A stretch of DNA of 64,000 nucleotides from Paenibacillus sp. OV219 (GTDB lineage Bacteria; Bacillota; Bacilli; Paenibacillales; Paenibacillaceae), in NCBI RefSeq assembly GCF_900110075.1, contig NZ_FOCJ01000001.1:868001-932000 (forward strand), written 5' to 3'. Made by a program: the position numbers and the translations under genes. The first letter of the stretch is position 1; the number at the start of each line of letters is the position of its first letter. Of the stretch, positions 35,241-43,782 are shown in pieces. Below the pieces are notes generated by a model that was not told where the DNA came from, did no database searches, and saw only the letters and a program-made list of their open reading frames with translations.

Positions 35241-36650
35241 ATGAGAAAAATGAAAGCACTTACAATTTTGCTTGCAGCAACGATGCTTACGTTAACGGCT
35301 TGTGGAAGTGGCAGTAACAACTCAAATGGCAACGCTGCCAATAATAAGCCTGCCAACGACGCGGCAACAAACACGACAACGGGCAATGACGCGGCAGCGA
35401 ACACCGGCAACGACGCCTCAGGCAATAATGCGGCAGCGACGAACGATGCTGCTATCGCACCAATTGACCTTGGCGGGCGCGAAATCCATATCTCCGCATG
35501 GTGGGACGGAACGCCAAAGGGCGACACGGCCGATTCCAAGAAAGCGCTTGATAAACTCCACGAAGTCGAGAAGAAATACAACGTCAAGATCAAATACGAC
35601 AACATCCCGTTCGATAAATACATGGATAAGTTCACGACGGCCGCGCTCTCCGGAACGCCTATGGCTGACATCTCCATCTTAGAGTTCAAGCGCGCGCTTG
35701 CCCCGATCAAACAAGGCCTGATCCTTCCTCTCAGCGAATACACACAAGCAACTAGCGATATCAATAACGAACAAGAACACACGGTCAAGCTTCCACAGCT
35801 CCTTGGAGAAGAATACTTCTTCGGTGGCAAAGGTGTATCCACTGTAGGCATGTTCTACAACCGCGATCTGTTCAAGAAACTGGGCTTGCCAGATCCGCAA
35901 GAGCTGTACACAAATGGTGAATGGACATGGGATAAATTCCTCGAAATTGCGAAGCAATCGACGACGGATACGAATAACGATGGCAAGCCGGATACATGGG
36001 GCTTCGCGGACTGGGCACCAGGCGCGGCTCGCGACTTCGGCGTAACGAACGGAGCGGTGTTCGTCAACGACGACCTAACCGTCGGTTTCACGGATCCGAA
36101 GATGATCGAAACGTTGGAATTCATCAACCGGCTGTACAACAAAGAAAACGTCGTGAAAGTCAAAAAAGGCGACAAAAACAGCTGGGATGAAACGTCCACG
36201 TTCAAAGACGGCGACGTCGCTATGTCCTCGAACTTCGACTGGAACGTCGGTGGTCTGCCGTTCGAAGTCGGCGTCGTACCGAACCCGCAAGGTCCAAGTG
36301 GTGATGGTAAATACACTTACGCGAACACCGCTCAGAACGGCTGGGTCATTCCGAAGGGCGTAAAAGAACCGCAAATGGTTTACCAAATCTATGAAGAGCT
36401 GCAAGATTTGCCTTCTACGGAAGAGTACCTTGGCCAAAATGGACTGGAAGCGCTCTTCAAAAACCAAGCGGACATCGATATGGCACTGCAGCACATCAAC
36501 AATACCGGCCGTATCTCGCTTGAAGAAGGCGTTGCGGACTACCCTTGGTTCACGGTCTTGGACGACATCATCAAGAAGAACCAATCCGTTACCGCTACAG
36601 TTGAGAAGTACAAAGCACCTGCACAAGCCGCACTTGATAAATTGAAATAA
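35241..36650 (+). CDS. Extracellular sugar-binding lipoprotein (ABC importer)
   Basis: This is a solute-binding lipoprotein of about 469 aa. The lipobox is LTAC (Cys near residue 20), followed by an Asn/Ala/Thr-rich linker (about 22-75) and a family 1-type binding domain (REIHISAWWDGTPKG to the end; typical blocks GKGVSTVGMFYNRDLFKKLGL, PQELYTNGEWTWDKFLEIAK and NGWVIPKGVKEPQ). A TTG at 35235 is possible, but ATG 35241, 10 bases after GGGAGG, is preferred. It heads the glycan-use locus and is followed by a terminator. This may let it be produced in excess over the downstream genes. Confidence 0.92.
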   Translation: MRKMKALTILLAATMLTLTACGSGSNNSNGNAANNKPANDAATNTTTGNDAAANTGNDASGNNAAATNDAAIAPIDLGGREIHISAWWDGTPKGDTADSKKALDKLHEVEKKYNVKIKYDNIPFDKYMDKFTTAALSGTPMADISILEFKRALAPIKQGLILPLSEYTQATSDINNEQEHTVKLPQLLGEEYFFGGKGVSTVGMFYNRDLFKKLGLPDPQELYTNGEWTWDKFLEIAKQSTTDTNNDGKPDTWGFADWAPGAARDFGVTNGAVFVNDDLTVGFTDPKMIETLEFINRLYNKENVVKVKKGDKNSWDETSTFKDGDVAMSSNFDWNVGGLPFEVGVVPNPQGPSGDGKYTYANTAQNGWVIPKGVKEPQMVYQIYEELQDLPSTEEYLGQNGLEALFKNQADIDMALQHINNTGRISLEEGVADYPWFTVLDDIIKKNQSVTATVEKYKAPAQAALDKLK

Positions 36651-36676
36651 TTTATTGACACTTGCTGGCATTGAAG

Positions 36677-36714
36677 GGAGGGGAGGCCGGATGTGCCGGT
36701 ACGACCCTCCTTTT
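36677..36714 (+). terminator. Terminator or attenuator after the first binding-protein gene
   Basis: GGAGGG (36677-36682) pairs with CCCTCC (36705-36710), with an inner CCGG/CCGG pair, followed by TTTTC. The AT-rich stretch after it (36720-36810) may hold a further promoter, but I cannot place one with confidence. Confidence 0.72.
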
Positions 36715-36892
36715 CTATGCAAATGAAGCCTAACAATCGGAAAAAAGTAGATAACAAATATAAAAAAATAGTAAATTATGTTTGGTATAAATATAGTTTT
36801 GTTATGTGCCAATAGGACGATGGTACGCGAGTGCGCTTTCGTCAGCGGGATGCGTGATCCGCAGATCAAGTCGCCGCCTAGGAGGGCTGACA

Positions 36893-39829
36893 TTGAAAGG
36901 GAGAAAACTGCTTAAGAAATGGGGAATGACGGCGGCATGCGTCATCATCGCGCTAGTACTGCTCGTCGTATGGACAAGGTCGGGCAATGACGGCACGGCA
37001 GCCGCGGGAAGCCAATCGGCGTTCGCCGAAGGCACCAAGTCGATGCTTCAGGATGGCCGCGGTGATTACGCGGAATATCTGTCGAAGCATGAGAAGATCG
37101 GCTTCGCCGATCAGGAGATTGTCCTGGATGCCGCTAGCTACGCCAAGACGGAGGGTGATGGCTTCGAGAAGCTGGTCGATTATGAAGGCCAGACCGGAAT
37201 GTCCCTCAAGACCGGCGAGCAAGGCAGCGTATCCTGGGATATCGATGTGACGCAAGAGGGCTTCTACAACATTAAACTCCAATACTACCCGATCGCGGGC
37301 AAGAGCTCGAACATCGAGCGTTCTCTGCAAATTGACGGCATCGTTCCATTCACGGAAGCGTCATACCTGCAATTTGATCGCGTGTGGGACAACGAGCTGG
37401 TTCAAATGAAGCAGGACAATCTGGGCAACGACCTGCGTCCGGAGCAAATCGAGAAGCCGGCGTGGCGTGAAGCGCTGCTCGAGGATTCGGACGGCTACTA
37501 CGCCGATCCGTTCAAGTTTTACTTGAGCACCGGCCATCATACGCTCACGTTCGTCTCGCAGCGGGAGCCGATGGTCATTCATCAACTGAAGCTGTATAAG
37601 CAACAACAGCCTGCTACTTATGAAGCAACGCTCAAGCAGTACGAGAAGGACGGACTGAAGAAGGTGGACAGTCAGCTGATTACCGTTCAAGGCGAATCGG
37701 CTGTCGCGAAGTCGTCACCGACGTTATATCCGCAGACGGAACGTTCCACCTCCTCGGTTACGCCTTATAGTCCGAAGCTCATTCGGGTCAATACGATCGG
37801 AGGCTATAACTGGCGTCTGCCAGGGCAGTGGATCGAGTGGGAAGTCGACGTGCCGGAAGCCGGTCTCTATAAAATCGCTATGAAATCCAAGCAGGAATTC
37901 GTTCGCGGCCTGTACTCGACGCGGCGTCTGTTAATTAACGGCGAGGTTCCGTTCAAGGAAGCGGAACAAATCCCGTTCCGTTACAAGAACGGTTACCGAA
38001 TCGACGTCATGGGCGGGGACGAGCCGTACCTGTTCAAGCTCGTTAAAGGCAAGAACATCATTCGCATGGAAGATACGCTCGGCGAATTCGCTCCGCTAAT
38101 CCGCGAAGTGAAAGAGAGCCTATACAATCTCAATGCTATGTATCGCAAAATCATCATGATTACCGGCGCATCGCCGGATAAATACCGGGATTACCGCTTA
38201 GACAAGCAAGTGCCGAAGATGCTGGAAACGTTCCAATCCGAGAGCGAACGGCTTACCGCTGTCAGCACCGAGCTGAAACTGCTGTCGGGTGGAAGCAGCG
38301 ATTCCGAGGCGCTTCTGAAGACGATGGCGCTGCAGCTGAAAGAATTAGTGAAGGATCCCGATACGATTCCGCGCCGCCTTGCCGCATTCAAGAGCAACGC
38401 CGGCGGACTCGGTACTTGGCTGCAGAAGGCAATCGAAATGCCGCTGCAGCTCGACGAAATTTACATCGCTTCGCCGGACAAGAAATTACCTTCATCCGGA
38501 GAGGGCTTCTTCTCGAAGCTGAAGCATGAGCTGTCGACGTTCGCATATTCCTTCGTGATCGATTACAACCAAATCGGGAACGATTCTGACAAGAAGAACC
38601 AGAAGTCGATAACCGTTTGGATCGGCAGCGGCCGCGACCAGGCGAACACCTTGAAGGCGATGATTGACGAAACGTTCACGCCGCAGACGGGCATCAACGT
38701 GAATTTGAAGCTCGTGCAGATGGGCACTTTACTGCCGGCAACCTTGGCCGGCCGCGGTCCGGACGTCGCGATGCAGATCAGCAACGACATTCCCGTCAAC
38801 TATGCGATGCGCGAAGCGGCCGCCGACTTGACGCAATTCTCCGATTATCAGGATGTGGCGAAGCGGTTCCGTGACAGCGCGCTTGTTCCGTACACGTATG
38901 AGAAGGGCGTATATGCGCTGCCGGAGACGCAAACCTTCAACATGCTCTTCTACCGGAAGGACGTGCTGGCAGAGCTGGGTCTGGAAGTACCACAAACCTG
39001 GGACGACGTGTATAAGCTGCTCACCGTCCTGAGCAAGAACCGGATGCAGTTCGGCATGCCGATCACGGTTCCGCAGACATCGGTGCCGGTTCCTGGTCAG
39101 AACATCCCGCCGAACTCGATCTACGGCTCGATGCTGATGCAGAATGGCGGTCAATTCTACCGCAATGACGGCAAAGAGTCCGATCTGGATTCGAAGATCG
39201 GGGTAGAAACGTTCAAGACATGGACGGACCTGTACAGCGACTACAAGCTGGAGCGCGAATTCGACTTCGCGAACCGGTTCCGCACAGGCGAAATGCCGAT
39301 CGGGATCGTGGATTACACCACGTACAACCAGCTCACCGTATTCGCCCCGGAAATCCGCGGCATGTGGGGCTTTGCGCCGATTCCGGGCACAAAGCAGCCA
39401 GACGGTACCATCCGCAGAGATACACCGAGCACGGGTAACGGTACGCTGATGATGGGCAGCGCGAAGGACAAAGATTCTTCCTGGGAATTCATGAAATGGT
39501 GGACCAGCGAGAAGACCCAAACGAATTTCGGCCGGGAGATGGAAGCGCTGATGGGAGCATCCGCGCGTTATCCGACGGCGAACATCAAAGCGCTCGACAG
39601 CTTGCCTTGGCCGGTCGCCGATTACGATAACCTTAAAGCGCAGTTCGAATACGTTAGAGGCGTTCCCGAGGTGCCGGGCGGCTACTTCACCGGACGTCAT
39701 CTGCAGAACGCGTTCTTGAAAGTGGTTGTCGAGAAGAATACGGAAGCACGCGAATCGATTATGGATTATACCCAATACATTCAAGACGAAATCAAAGCGA
39801 AGCGCAAAGAATTCGGCCTGCCGGAATAA
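36893..39829 (+). CDS. Very large solute-binding protein with duplicated N-terminal jelly-roll-like domains
   Basis: This is a membrane-anchored binding protein of about 978 aa, twice the usual size. An N-terminal helix (about 9-27) anchors or exports it. Two similar beta-rich domains follow (about 70-225 and 280-405), each with a W-(D/E)-V-(T/P)-x-(E/A)-G-(F/L)-Y core and an (I/V)PF-x-EA motif, suggesting duplicated carbohydrate-binding modules. A helical linker (about 420-580) leads to a family 1 binding domain (about 590-978, with ITVWIGSGRDQANTLKAMID, GRGPDVAMQISNDIP and ALPETQTFNMLFYRKDVL). The TTG start 6 bases after AGGAGGG is chosen over the long frame from 36806. It is followed at once by a permease pair. 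Confidence 0.88.
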   Translation: MKGRKLLKKWGMTAACVIIALVLLVVWTRSGNDGTAAAGSQSAFAEGTKSMLQDGRGDYAEYLSKHEKIGFADQEIVLDAASYAKTEGDGFEKLVDYEGQTGMSLKTGEQGSVSWDIDVTQEGFYNIKLQYYPIAGKSSNIERSLQIDGIVPFTEASYLQFDRVWDNELVQMKQDNLGNDLRPEQIEKPAWREALLEDSDGYYADPFKFYLSTGHHTLTFVSQREPMVIHQLKLYKQQQPATYEATLKQYEKDGLKKVDSQLITVQGESAVAKSSPTLYPQTERSTSSVTPYSPKLIRVNTIGGYNWRLPGQWIEWEVDVPEAGLYKIAMKSKQEFVRGLYSTRRLLINGEVPFKEAEQIPFRYKNGYRIDVMGGDEPYLFKLVKGKNIIRMEDTLGEFAPLIREVKESLYNLNAMYRKIIMITGASPDKYRDYRLDKQVPKMLETFQSESERLTAVSTELKLLSGGSSDSEALLKTMALQLKELVKDPDTIPRRLAAFKSNAGGLGTWLQKAIEMPLQLDEIYIASPDKKLPSSGEGFFSKLKHELSTFAYSFVIDYNQIGNDSDKKNQKSITVWIGSGRDQANTLKAMIDETFTPQTGINVNLKLVQMGTLLPATLAGRGPDVAMQISNDIPVNYAMREAAADLTQFSDYQDVAKRFRDSALVPYTYEKGVYALPETQTFNMLFYRKDVLAELGLEVPQTWDDVYKLLTVLSKNRMQFGMPITVPQTSVPVPGQNIPPNSIYGSMLMQNGGQFYRNDGKESDLDSKIGVETFKTWTDLYSDYKLEREFDFANRFRTGEMPIGIVDYTTYNQLTVFAPEIRGMWGFAPIPGTKQPDGTIRRDTPSTGNGTLMMGSAKDKDSSWEFMKWWTSEKTQTNFGREMEALMGASARYPTANIKALDSLPWPVADYDNLKAQFEYVRGVPEVPGGYFTGRHLQNAFLKVVVEKNTEARESIMDYTQYIQDEIKAKRKEFGLPE

Positions 39830-39841
39830 GGAGGGATCCAC

Positions 39842-40813
39842 GTGTCAACGATCGGTACACCGAGTCAAACTTCAGTGACTGTAGTCGCCGGGAAGCCAGC
39901 CGTAGAAACGACAAGCTGGTGGGCGATCAAATGGAAGGAAATAAAGGCGAGGAAGCATTCCTATATTCTGATGTCACCCTATTTGCTGCTGTTTGCCGTC
40001 TTCACCGTGCTGCCTGTAATAATGTCTGTCATCATCAGCTTTACGTACTTCAACATGCTTGAATTCCCGCGCTTCATCGGGTGGCAGAACTACTCCCGCC
40101 TGTTCCTGGAAGACGATGTGTTCTTGATCGCAATTAAGAACACCATCCTCTTCGCGGTCATTACCGGACCGCTCAGCTATATGGCTTGCTTCGTCTTCGC
40201 CTGGATCATCAACGATCTTCGCCCGAAGCTGCGCGCGTTCATGACGCTGATCTTCTATGCGCCTTCCATCTCGGGGAACGTCTACTTCCTCTGGCAGATG
40301 ATCTTCTCGGGAGACCGTTACGGCATCGCGAACGGTTTCCTGATCAAGATGGGCGTTCTGCTCGACCCGATTCAGTGGCTGAAGACGGAGCAATACATCA
40401 TGCCAATCATCATCCTCGTGCAGCTCTGGCTCAGTCTTGGAACAGGCTTCCTCGCCTTCATCGCGGGTCTCCAAACCGTGGACAAAACGCTGTATGAAGC
40501 TGGCGCGGTCGACGGCATCAAGAACCGTTGGCAGGAGCTCTGGTACATTACGCTTCCTTCGATGAAGCCGCAATTGATGTTCGGCGCCGTCATCCAGATC
40601 ACCTCATCCTTGGCGATCGCGGACGTGTCCATCTACTTAGCCGGCTTCCCTAGCGTCAACTACGCGGCCGAAACCATCGTAACGCACTTGATCGACTTCG
40701 GAACGATCCGATTTGAGATGGGATACGCATCCGCGATCGCGACCGTATTGTTCACCTTGATGGTTGGAACGAACCTGGTCGTGCAGCGACTTCTCAGGAG
40801 AGTGGGGGAATAG
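39842..40813 (+). CDS. Sugar ABC transporter permease (LplB/UgpA type)
   Basis: This is a 323-aa inner-membrane permease with six predicted helices (first near 40-60). The cytoplasmic EAA loop reads EAGAVDGIKNRWQELWYITLPSMKP, the contact for an ATPase. The GTG start follows AAGGAGGG. It pairs with the next gene as the MalF/MalG-like heterodimer serving the large binding protein just upstream (12 bases between genes). No ATPase is encoded in the locus. Confidence 0.94.
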   Translation: MSTIGTPSQTSVTVVAGKPAVETTSWWAIKWKEIKARKHSYILMSPYLLLFAVFTVLPVIMSVIISFTYFNMLEFPRFIGWQNYSRLFLEDDVFLIAIKNTILFAVITGPLSYMACFVFAWIINDLRPKLRAFMTLIFYAPSISGNVYFLWQMIFSGDRYGIANGFLIKMGVLLDPIQWLKTEQYIMPIIILVQLWLSLGTGFLAFIAGLQTVDKTLYEAGAVDGIKNRWQELWYITLPSMKPQLMFGAVIQITSSLAIADVSIYLAGFPSVNYAAETIVTHLIDFGTIRFEMGYASAIATVLFTLMVGTNLVVQRLLRRVGE

Positions 40814-40816
40814 ACG

Positions 40817-41683
40817 ATGAGGTTAGCGCTTCCTATTCGCAAAAAACGAGTGAACCGATCTTTCACCGGAACGTTCTGGATGTTCGTGTTTCTGGCTGCT
40901 GTCGCCGCTTTCATGGCGCTTCCGCTCGTATATGCAATCAACGCGGCGTTCAAGCCGCTCGACGAAATCTTCCTGTTCCCGCCGACACTCTTCGTTCGGC
41001 ATCCGACGACGAGCAACTTCATCGATCTCATGACGCTACTCGGACAATCGTGGGTTCCGTTCTCTCGTTACATTTTCAACACCTTCTTCATTACCGGGAT
41101 GGGCGTGGTCGGTCACGTGCTGCTGGCTTCGGCCGCGGCATATCCGCTCGCGAAACACAAGTTTCCCGGATCGAAGTTCATCTTCACCGTCGTCGTGCTC
41201 TCTCTAATGTTCACGCCTCAGGTAACAGCGATTCCGAACTACATGGTCATGTCCTGGATCGGCCTCATTGATACGTACTGGGCCGTTATCGTGCCAGCAT
41301 TCGCGTTCTCGCTGGGACTGTACCTGATGAAACAATTCATGGAGCAAATTCCCGACGCGCTGCTGGAGTCGGCCAAGATCGACGGTGCCAGCGAATACCG
41401 GATCTTCTGGCAAATTGTCATGCCGAACGTGAAGCCGGCTTGGCTGACCTTGGTCATCCTGCTCTTCCAGATGCTCTGGGGAACGGACGGCAACGGCTTC
41501 ATCTATAGCGAGCAGCTGAAGACGCTTCACTATGCTTCGAATCAGATCATATTCGGCGGCATTGCACGCGCCGGCGTCGGCTCGGCCGTCGCGCTAATTC
41601 TGATGAGCGTGCCGATCGCCTTATTCGTCTTCTCGCAAAGTCGCATTATCGAAACGATGACTACATCCGGCATGAAGGACTAG
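40817..41683 (+). CDS. Sugar ABC transporter permease (UgpE/MalG type)
   Basis: This is a 288-aa partner permease with six helices and the EAA loop ESAKIDGASEYRIFWQIVMPNVKP. The N-terminal helix begins near residue 18 and the protein ends with a short cytoplasmic tail. The start lies 3 bases after the previous stop, with GTGGGGG upstream, so the pair is translationally coupled. The substrate is expected to be an oligosaccharide, judged from the enzymes encoded downstream. Confidence 0.94.
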   Translation: MRLALPIRKKRVNRSFTGTFWMFVFLAAVAAFMALPLVYAINAAFKPLDEIFLFPPTLFVRHPTTSNFIDLMTLLGQSWVPFSRYIFNTFFITGMGVVGHVLLASAAAYPLAKHKFPGSKFIFTVVVLSLMFTPQVTAIPNYMVMSWIGLIDTYWAVIVPAFAFSLGLYLMKQFMEQIPDALLESAKIDGASEYRIFWQIVMPNVKPAWLTLVILLFQMLWGTDGNGFIYSEQLKTLHYASNQIIFGGIARAGVGSAVALILMSVPIALFVFSQSRIIETMTTSGMKD

Positions 41684-41697
41684 GGGGAGGTGGAAGC

Positions 41698-43167
41698 GTG
41701 CAATTGAAGAGAGTTTTGCTGCTGGTCGCCATTATATCGCTGGTCGCTTCGATCGGCATTCCGGCTGCGTCCGCAGCTACGCCATACGAAGCCTACACGT
41801 ACGATTACTACGGCGATTCATCGCCGCTGCCAGCTCCGTACGTGCCGGATGCCGCAATTACGGGCGAAAGCTTGGGGGTCGGTGACTTCAAAGAGCCGAG
41901 CGACATGTACGTTGCACCGGACAATACCACGTATATCCTGGACAGCGGCAACGCGCGGATCATCGTGCTGGATTCAGACATGCACGTGAGCCGCGTCATC
42001 GAGACGTTCACGAACAACGGCAAGAAGGACGGCTTCGCCGCGCCGCAGGGGCTGTTCGTCTCGGACAAGAATGAATTATACGTGGCGGACACCGACCATG
42101 GTCGCGTCGTCGTGCTGTCTGAGAAAGGCGATCTGATCCGCATTATCGACAATCCGAAATCGGATATTTTGCCGGCGGCTTTCAAGTTTGTGCCGTTAAA
42201 AGTGACGGTCGATGCTGCGGATCGTGTATTCGTCATCGCGCGCGGCGTATTCGAAGGCATTATGCAGTTCGACGACAAGAACAATTTCATGGGCTATGTC
42301 GGCACAATCAACGTGTCGCCTTCTGTCTGGGACCGGCTGTGGAAGTCGTTGTCCACCAAGGCACAGAAGGCGCAGATGCAGCTGTTCATCCCGACTGAAT
42401 TCTCGAACGTCGACATCGACAACAAAGGCTTCGTGTATGCGACCGCTATAGACATCACGTCGGACACTCCGATCAAGCGGCTGAATCCGTCCGGCGACGA
42501 CGTCCTGAAGCGGCTCGGCTACTGGGCGGTCAGAGGTGATATCCGATTCCGGATGTTCGGCAACAATTCGGGACCGTCCAAGTTCACCGACATCAAGGTG
42601 CTCGGCGGTGGCATGTACGTCGCGCTCGACTCCAACCGCGCACGGCTGTTCACGTACAACGATGAAGGCGATTTGCTGTACGCCTTCGGCGGCCGAGGGA
42701 ACCAACTCGGGGTCTTCAATACGCCTGTAGCCGTCGAGCAGATCGGCGATAAGCTTGCGGTACTGGACAGCGGTAAGAAAAACCTCGTCATCTTCCGTCC
42801 GACGAGGTTCGGAGCCCTTGTTCGGCAAGCCACGACAGAGCACTATAACGGCAACGACGATGTCGCAGTCAAGATATGGAGCGACGTGCTTCGCTTGAAT
42901 ACAAACTATGAAATCGCTTACCTCGGTATCGGCAAATCGCTCCTCATGCAGAAGAACAATGAGCAGGCGATGGAATATTTTAAGCTCGGCATGAGCCGCA
43001 AAAACTTTTCGGTCGCTTACAAGCGCTATCGCCGGGAAGTGCTCAAGGAACATTTCGGCACGTTCATGACCGTCGTGCTTACCCTCATCATTGCGTTCAT
43101 CGCTTATCGCGTTGCAAGACTAGTCATCAGAAGGAGGGCTGTGAAACATGAAGCAGGACTTTCTTAA
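41698..43167 (+). CDS. Extracytoplasmic NHL-propeller/TPR membrane protein
   Basis: This is a 489-aa protein with a signal peptide (about 1-26, ending AASA), a beta-propeller of NHL-like repeats (about 55-370; repeated motifs EPSDMYVAPDNTTYILDSGNARIIVLD, APQGLFVSDKNELYVADTDHGRVVVL), TPR-like helices (about 385-440) and a C-terminal membrane helix (about 450-470). The propeller should face outside, a layout suited to binding or scaffolding rather than catalysis. The GTG follows AGGGGGAGG by 7 bases. It overlaps the YIP1-like gene by 20 bases. Similar proteins seem to accompany DUF5696 and YIP1 genes in Paenibacillus loci (from memory). Confidence 0.85.
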   Translation: MQLKRVLLLVAIISLVASIGIPAASAATPYEAYTYDYYGDSSPLPAPYVPDAAITGESLGVGDFKEPSDMYVAPDNTTYILDSGNARIIVLDSDMHVSRVIETFTNNGKKDGFAAPQGLFVSDKNELYVADTDHGRVVVLSEKGDLIRIIDNPKSDILPAAFKFVPLKVTVDAADRVFVIARGVFEGIMQFDDKNNFMGYVGTINVSPSVWDRLWKSLSTKAQKAQMQLFIPTEFSNVDIDNKGFVYATAIDITSDTPIKRLNPSGDDVLKRLGYWAVRGDIRFRMFGNNSGPSKFTDIKVLGGGMYVALDSNRARLFTYNDEGDLLYAFGGRGNQLGVFNTPVAVEQIGDKLAVLDSGKKNLVIFRPTRFGALVRQATTEHYNGNDDVAVKIWSDVLRLNTNYEIAYLGIGKSLLMQKNNEQAMEYFKLGMSRKNFSVAYKRYRREVLKEHFGTFMTVVLTLIIAFIAYRVARLVIRRRAVKHEAGLS

Positions 43168-43768
43168 ATTTCCGCTCCATCTTATCGTGCGTCCGTTCGA
43201 CGGATTCTGGGACATGAAGTACGAGGGCAAGGGCAAATTGAAGGTTGCGCTGCTGATCTTGCTCGCGCTCATCCTGACGACGATTTTGCAAAAGCAATTT
43301 GCCGGCTTTCTCGTCAACATGGTCGATCCGCGCTCGTTGAACAGCCTGGACGATCTGGAATTCACGATTCTTCCTTTCTTGTTATTCTGCATCGCGAACT
43401 GGTCGATTACTACGCTCATGGAAGGGGAAGGGAAGTTCAAAGAGATCGTGATGGCGACCGGGTACGCGCTGCTGCCTATCGTGCTCATCAACCTGCCGAT
43501 GACCTTCATCAGCCGATTCATGACGCAGGAGGAGACGGCGTTCTATTATCTCTTGAACAGCATCTCCAGCATATGGTTCGTCGTGCTGCTATTCGTAGGG
43601 ATTATGACCGTCCACCAATACACACCTGCCAAGACGGTGCTGACGATGGTGCTGACCGTCGTTGCCATGGGGTTCGTTGTCTTTATCGCCACCTTGGCGT
43701 TCAGTCTAGGTTCCCAGCTCTACTGGTTCATCTACGACGTTTACCGTGAAATCATATTCCGGACCTAA
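43148..43768 (+). CDS. YIP1-family membrane protein
   Basis: This is a 206-aa integral membrane protein with about five helices (near 33-55, 72-92, 105-125, 137-160 and 165-195). The N-terminal KFPLHLIVRPFDGFWDMKYEGKGK and overall layout match the bacterial YIP1-domain family. Its role is unknown; eukaryotic Yip1 proteins shape membranes and recruit GTPases. AAGGAGGG precedes the ATG, which lies inside the preceding NHL gene. Tight coupling on both sides suggests a complex of the NHL, YIP1 and DUF5696 proteins. Confidence 0.85.
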   Translation: MKQDFLKFPLHLIVRPFDGFWDMKYEGKGKLKVALLILLALILTTILQKQFAGFLVNMVDPRSLNSLDDLEFTILPFLLFCIANWSITTLMEGEGKFKEIVMATGYALLPIVLINLPMTFISRFMTQEETAFYYLLNSISSIWFVVLLFVGIMTVHQYTPAKTVLTMVLTVVAMGFVVFIATLAFSLGSQLYWFIYDVYREIIFRT

Positions 43769-43782
43769 AGGAGGCCGCACCC

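Noticed and set aside
38729-39841. 370-codon reverse-strand open frame opposite the large binding-protein gene
   Set aside because: It lies fully antisense to a gene with clear family motifs. Its translation is rich in Arg/His/Val with no recognisable domain, as expected from a shadow frame in GC-rich coding DNA.
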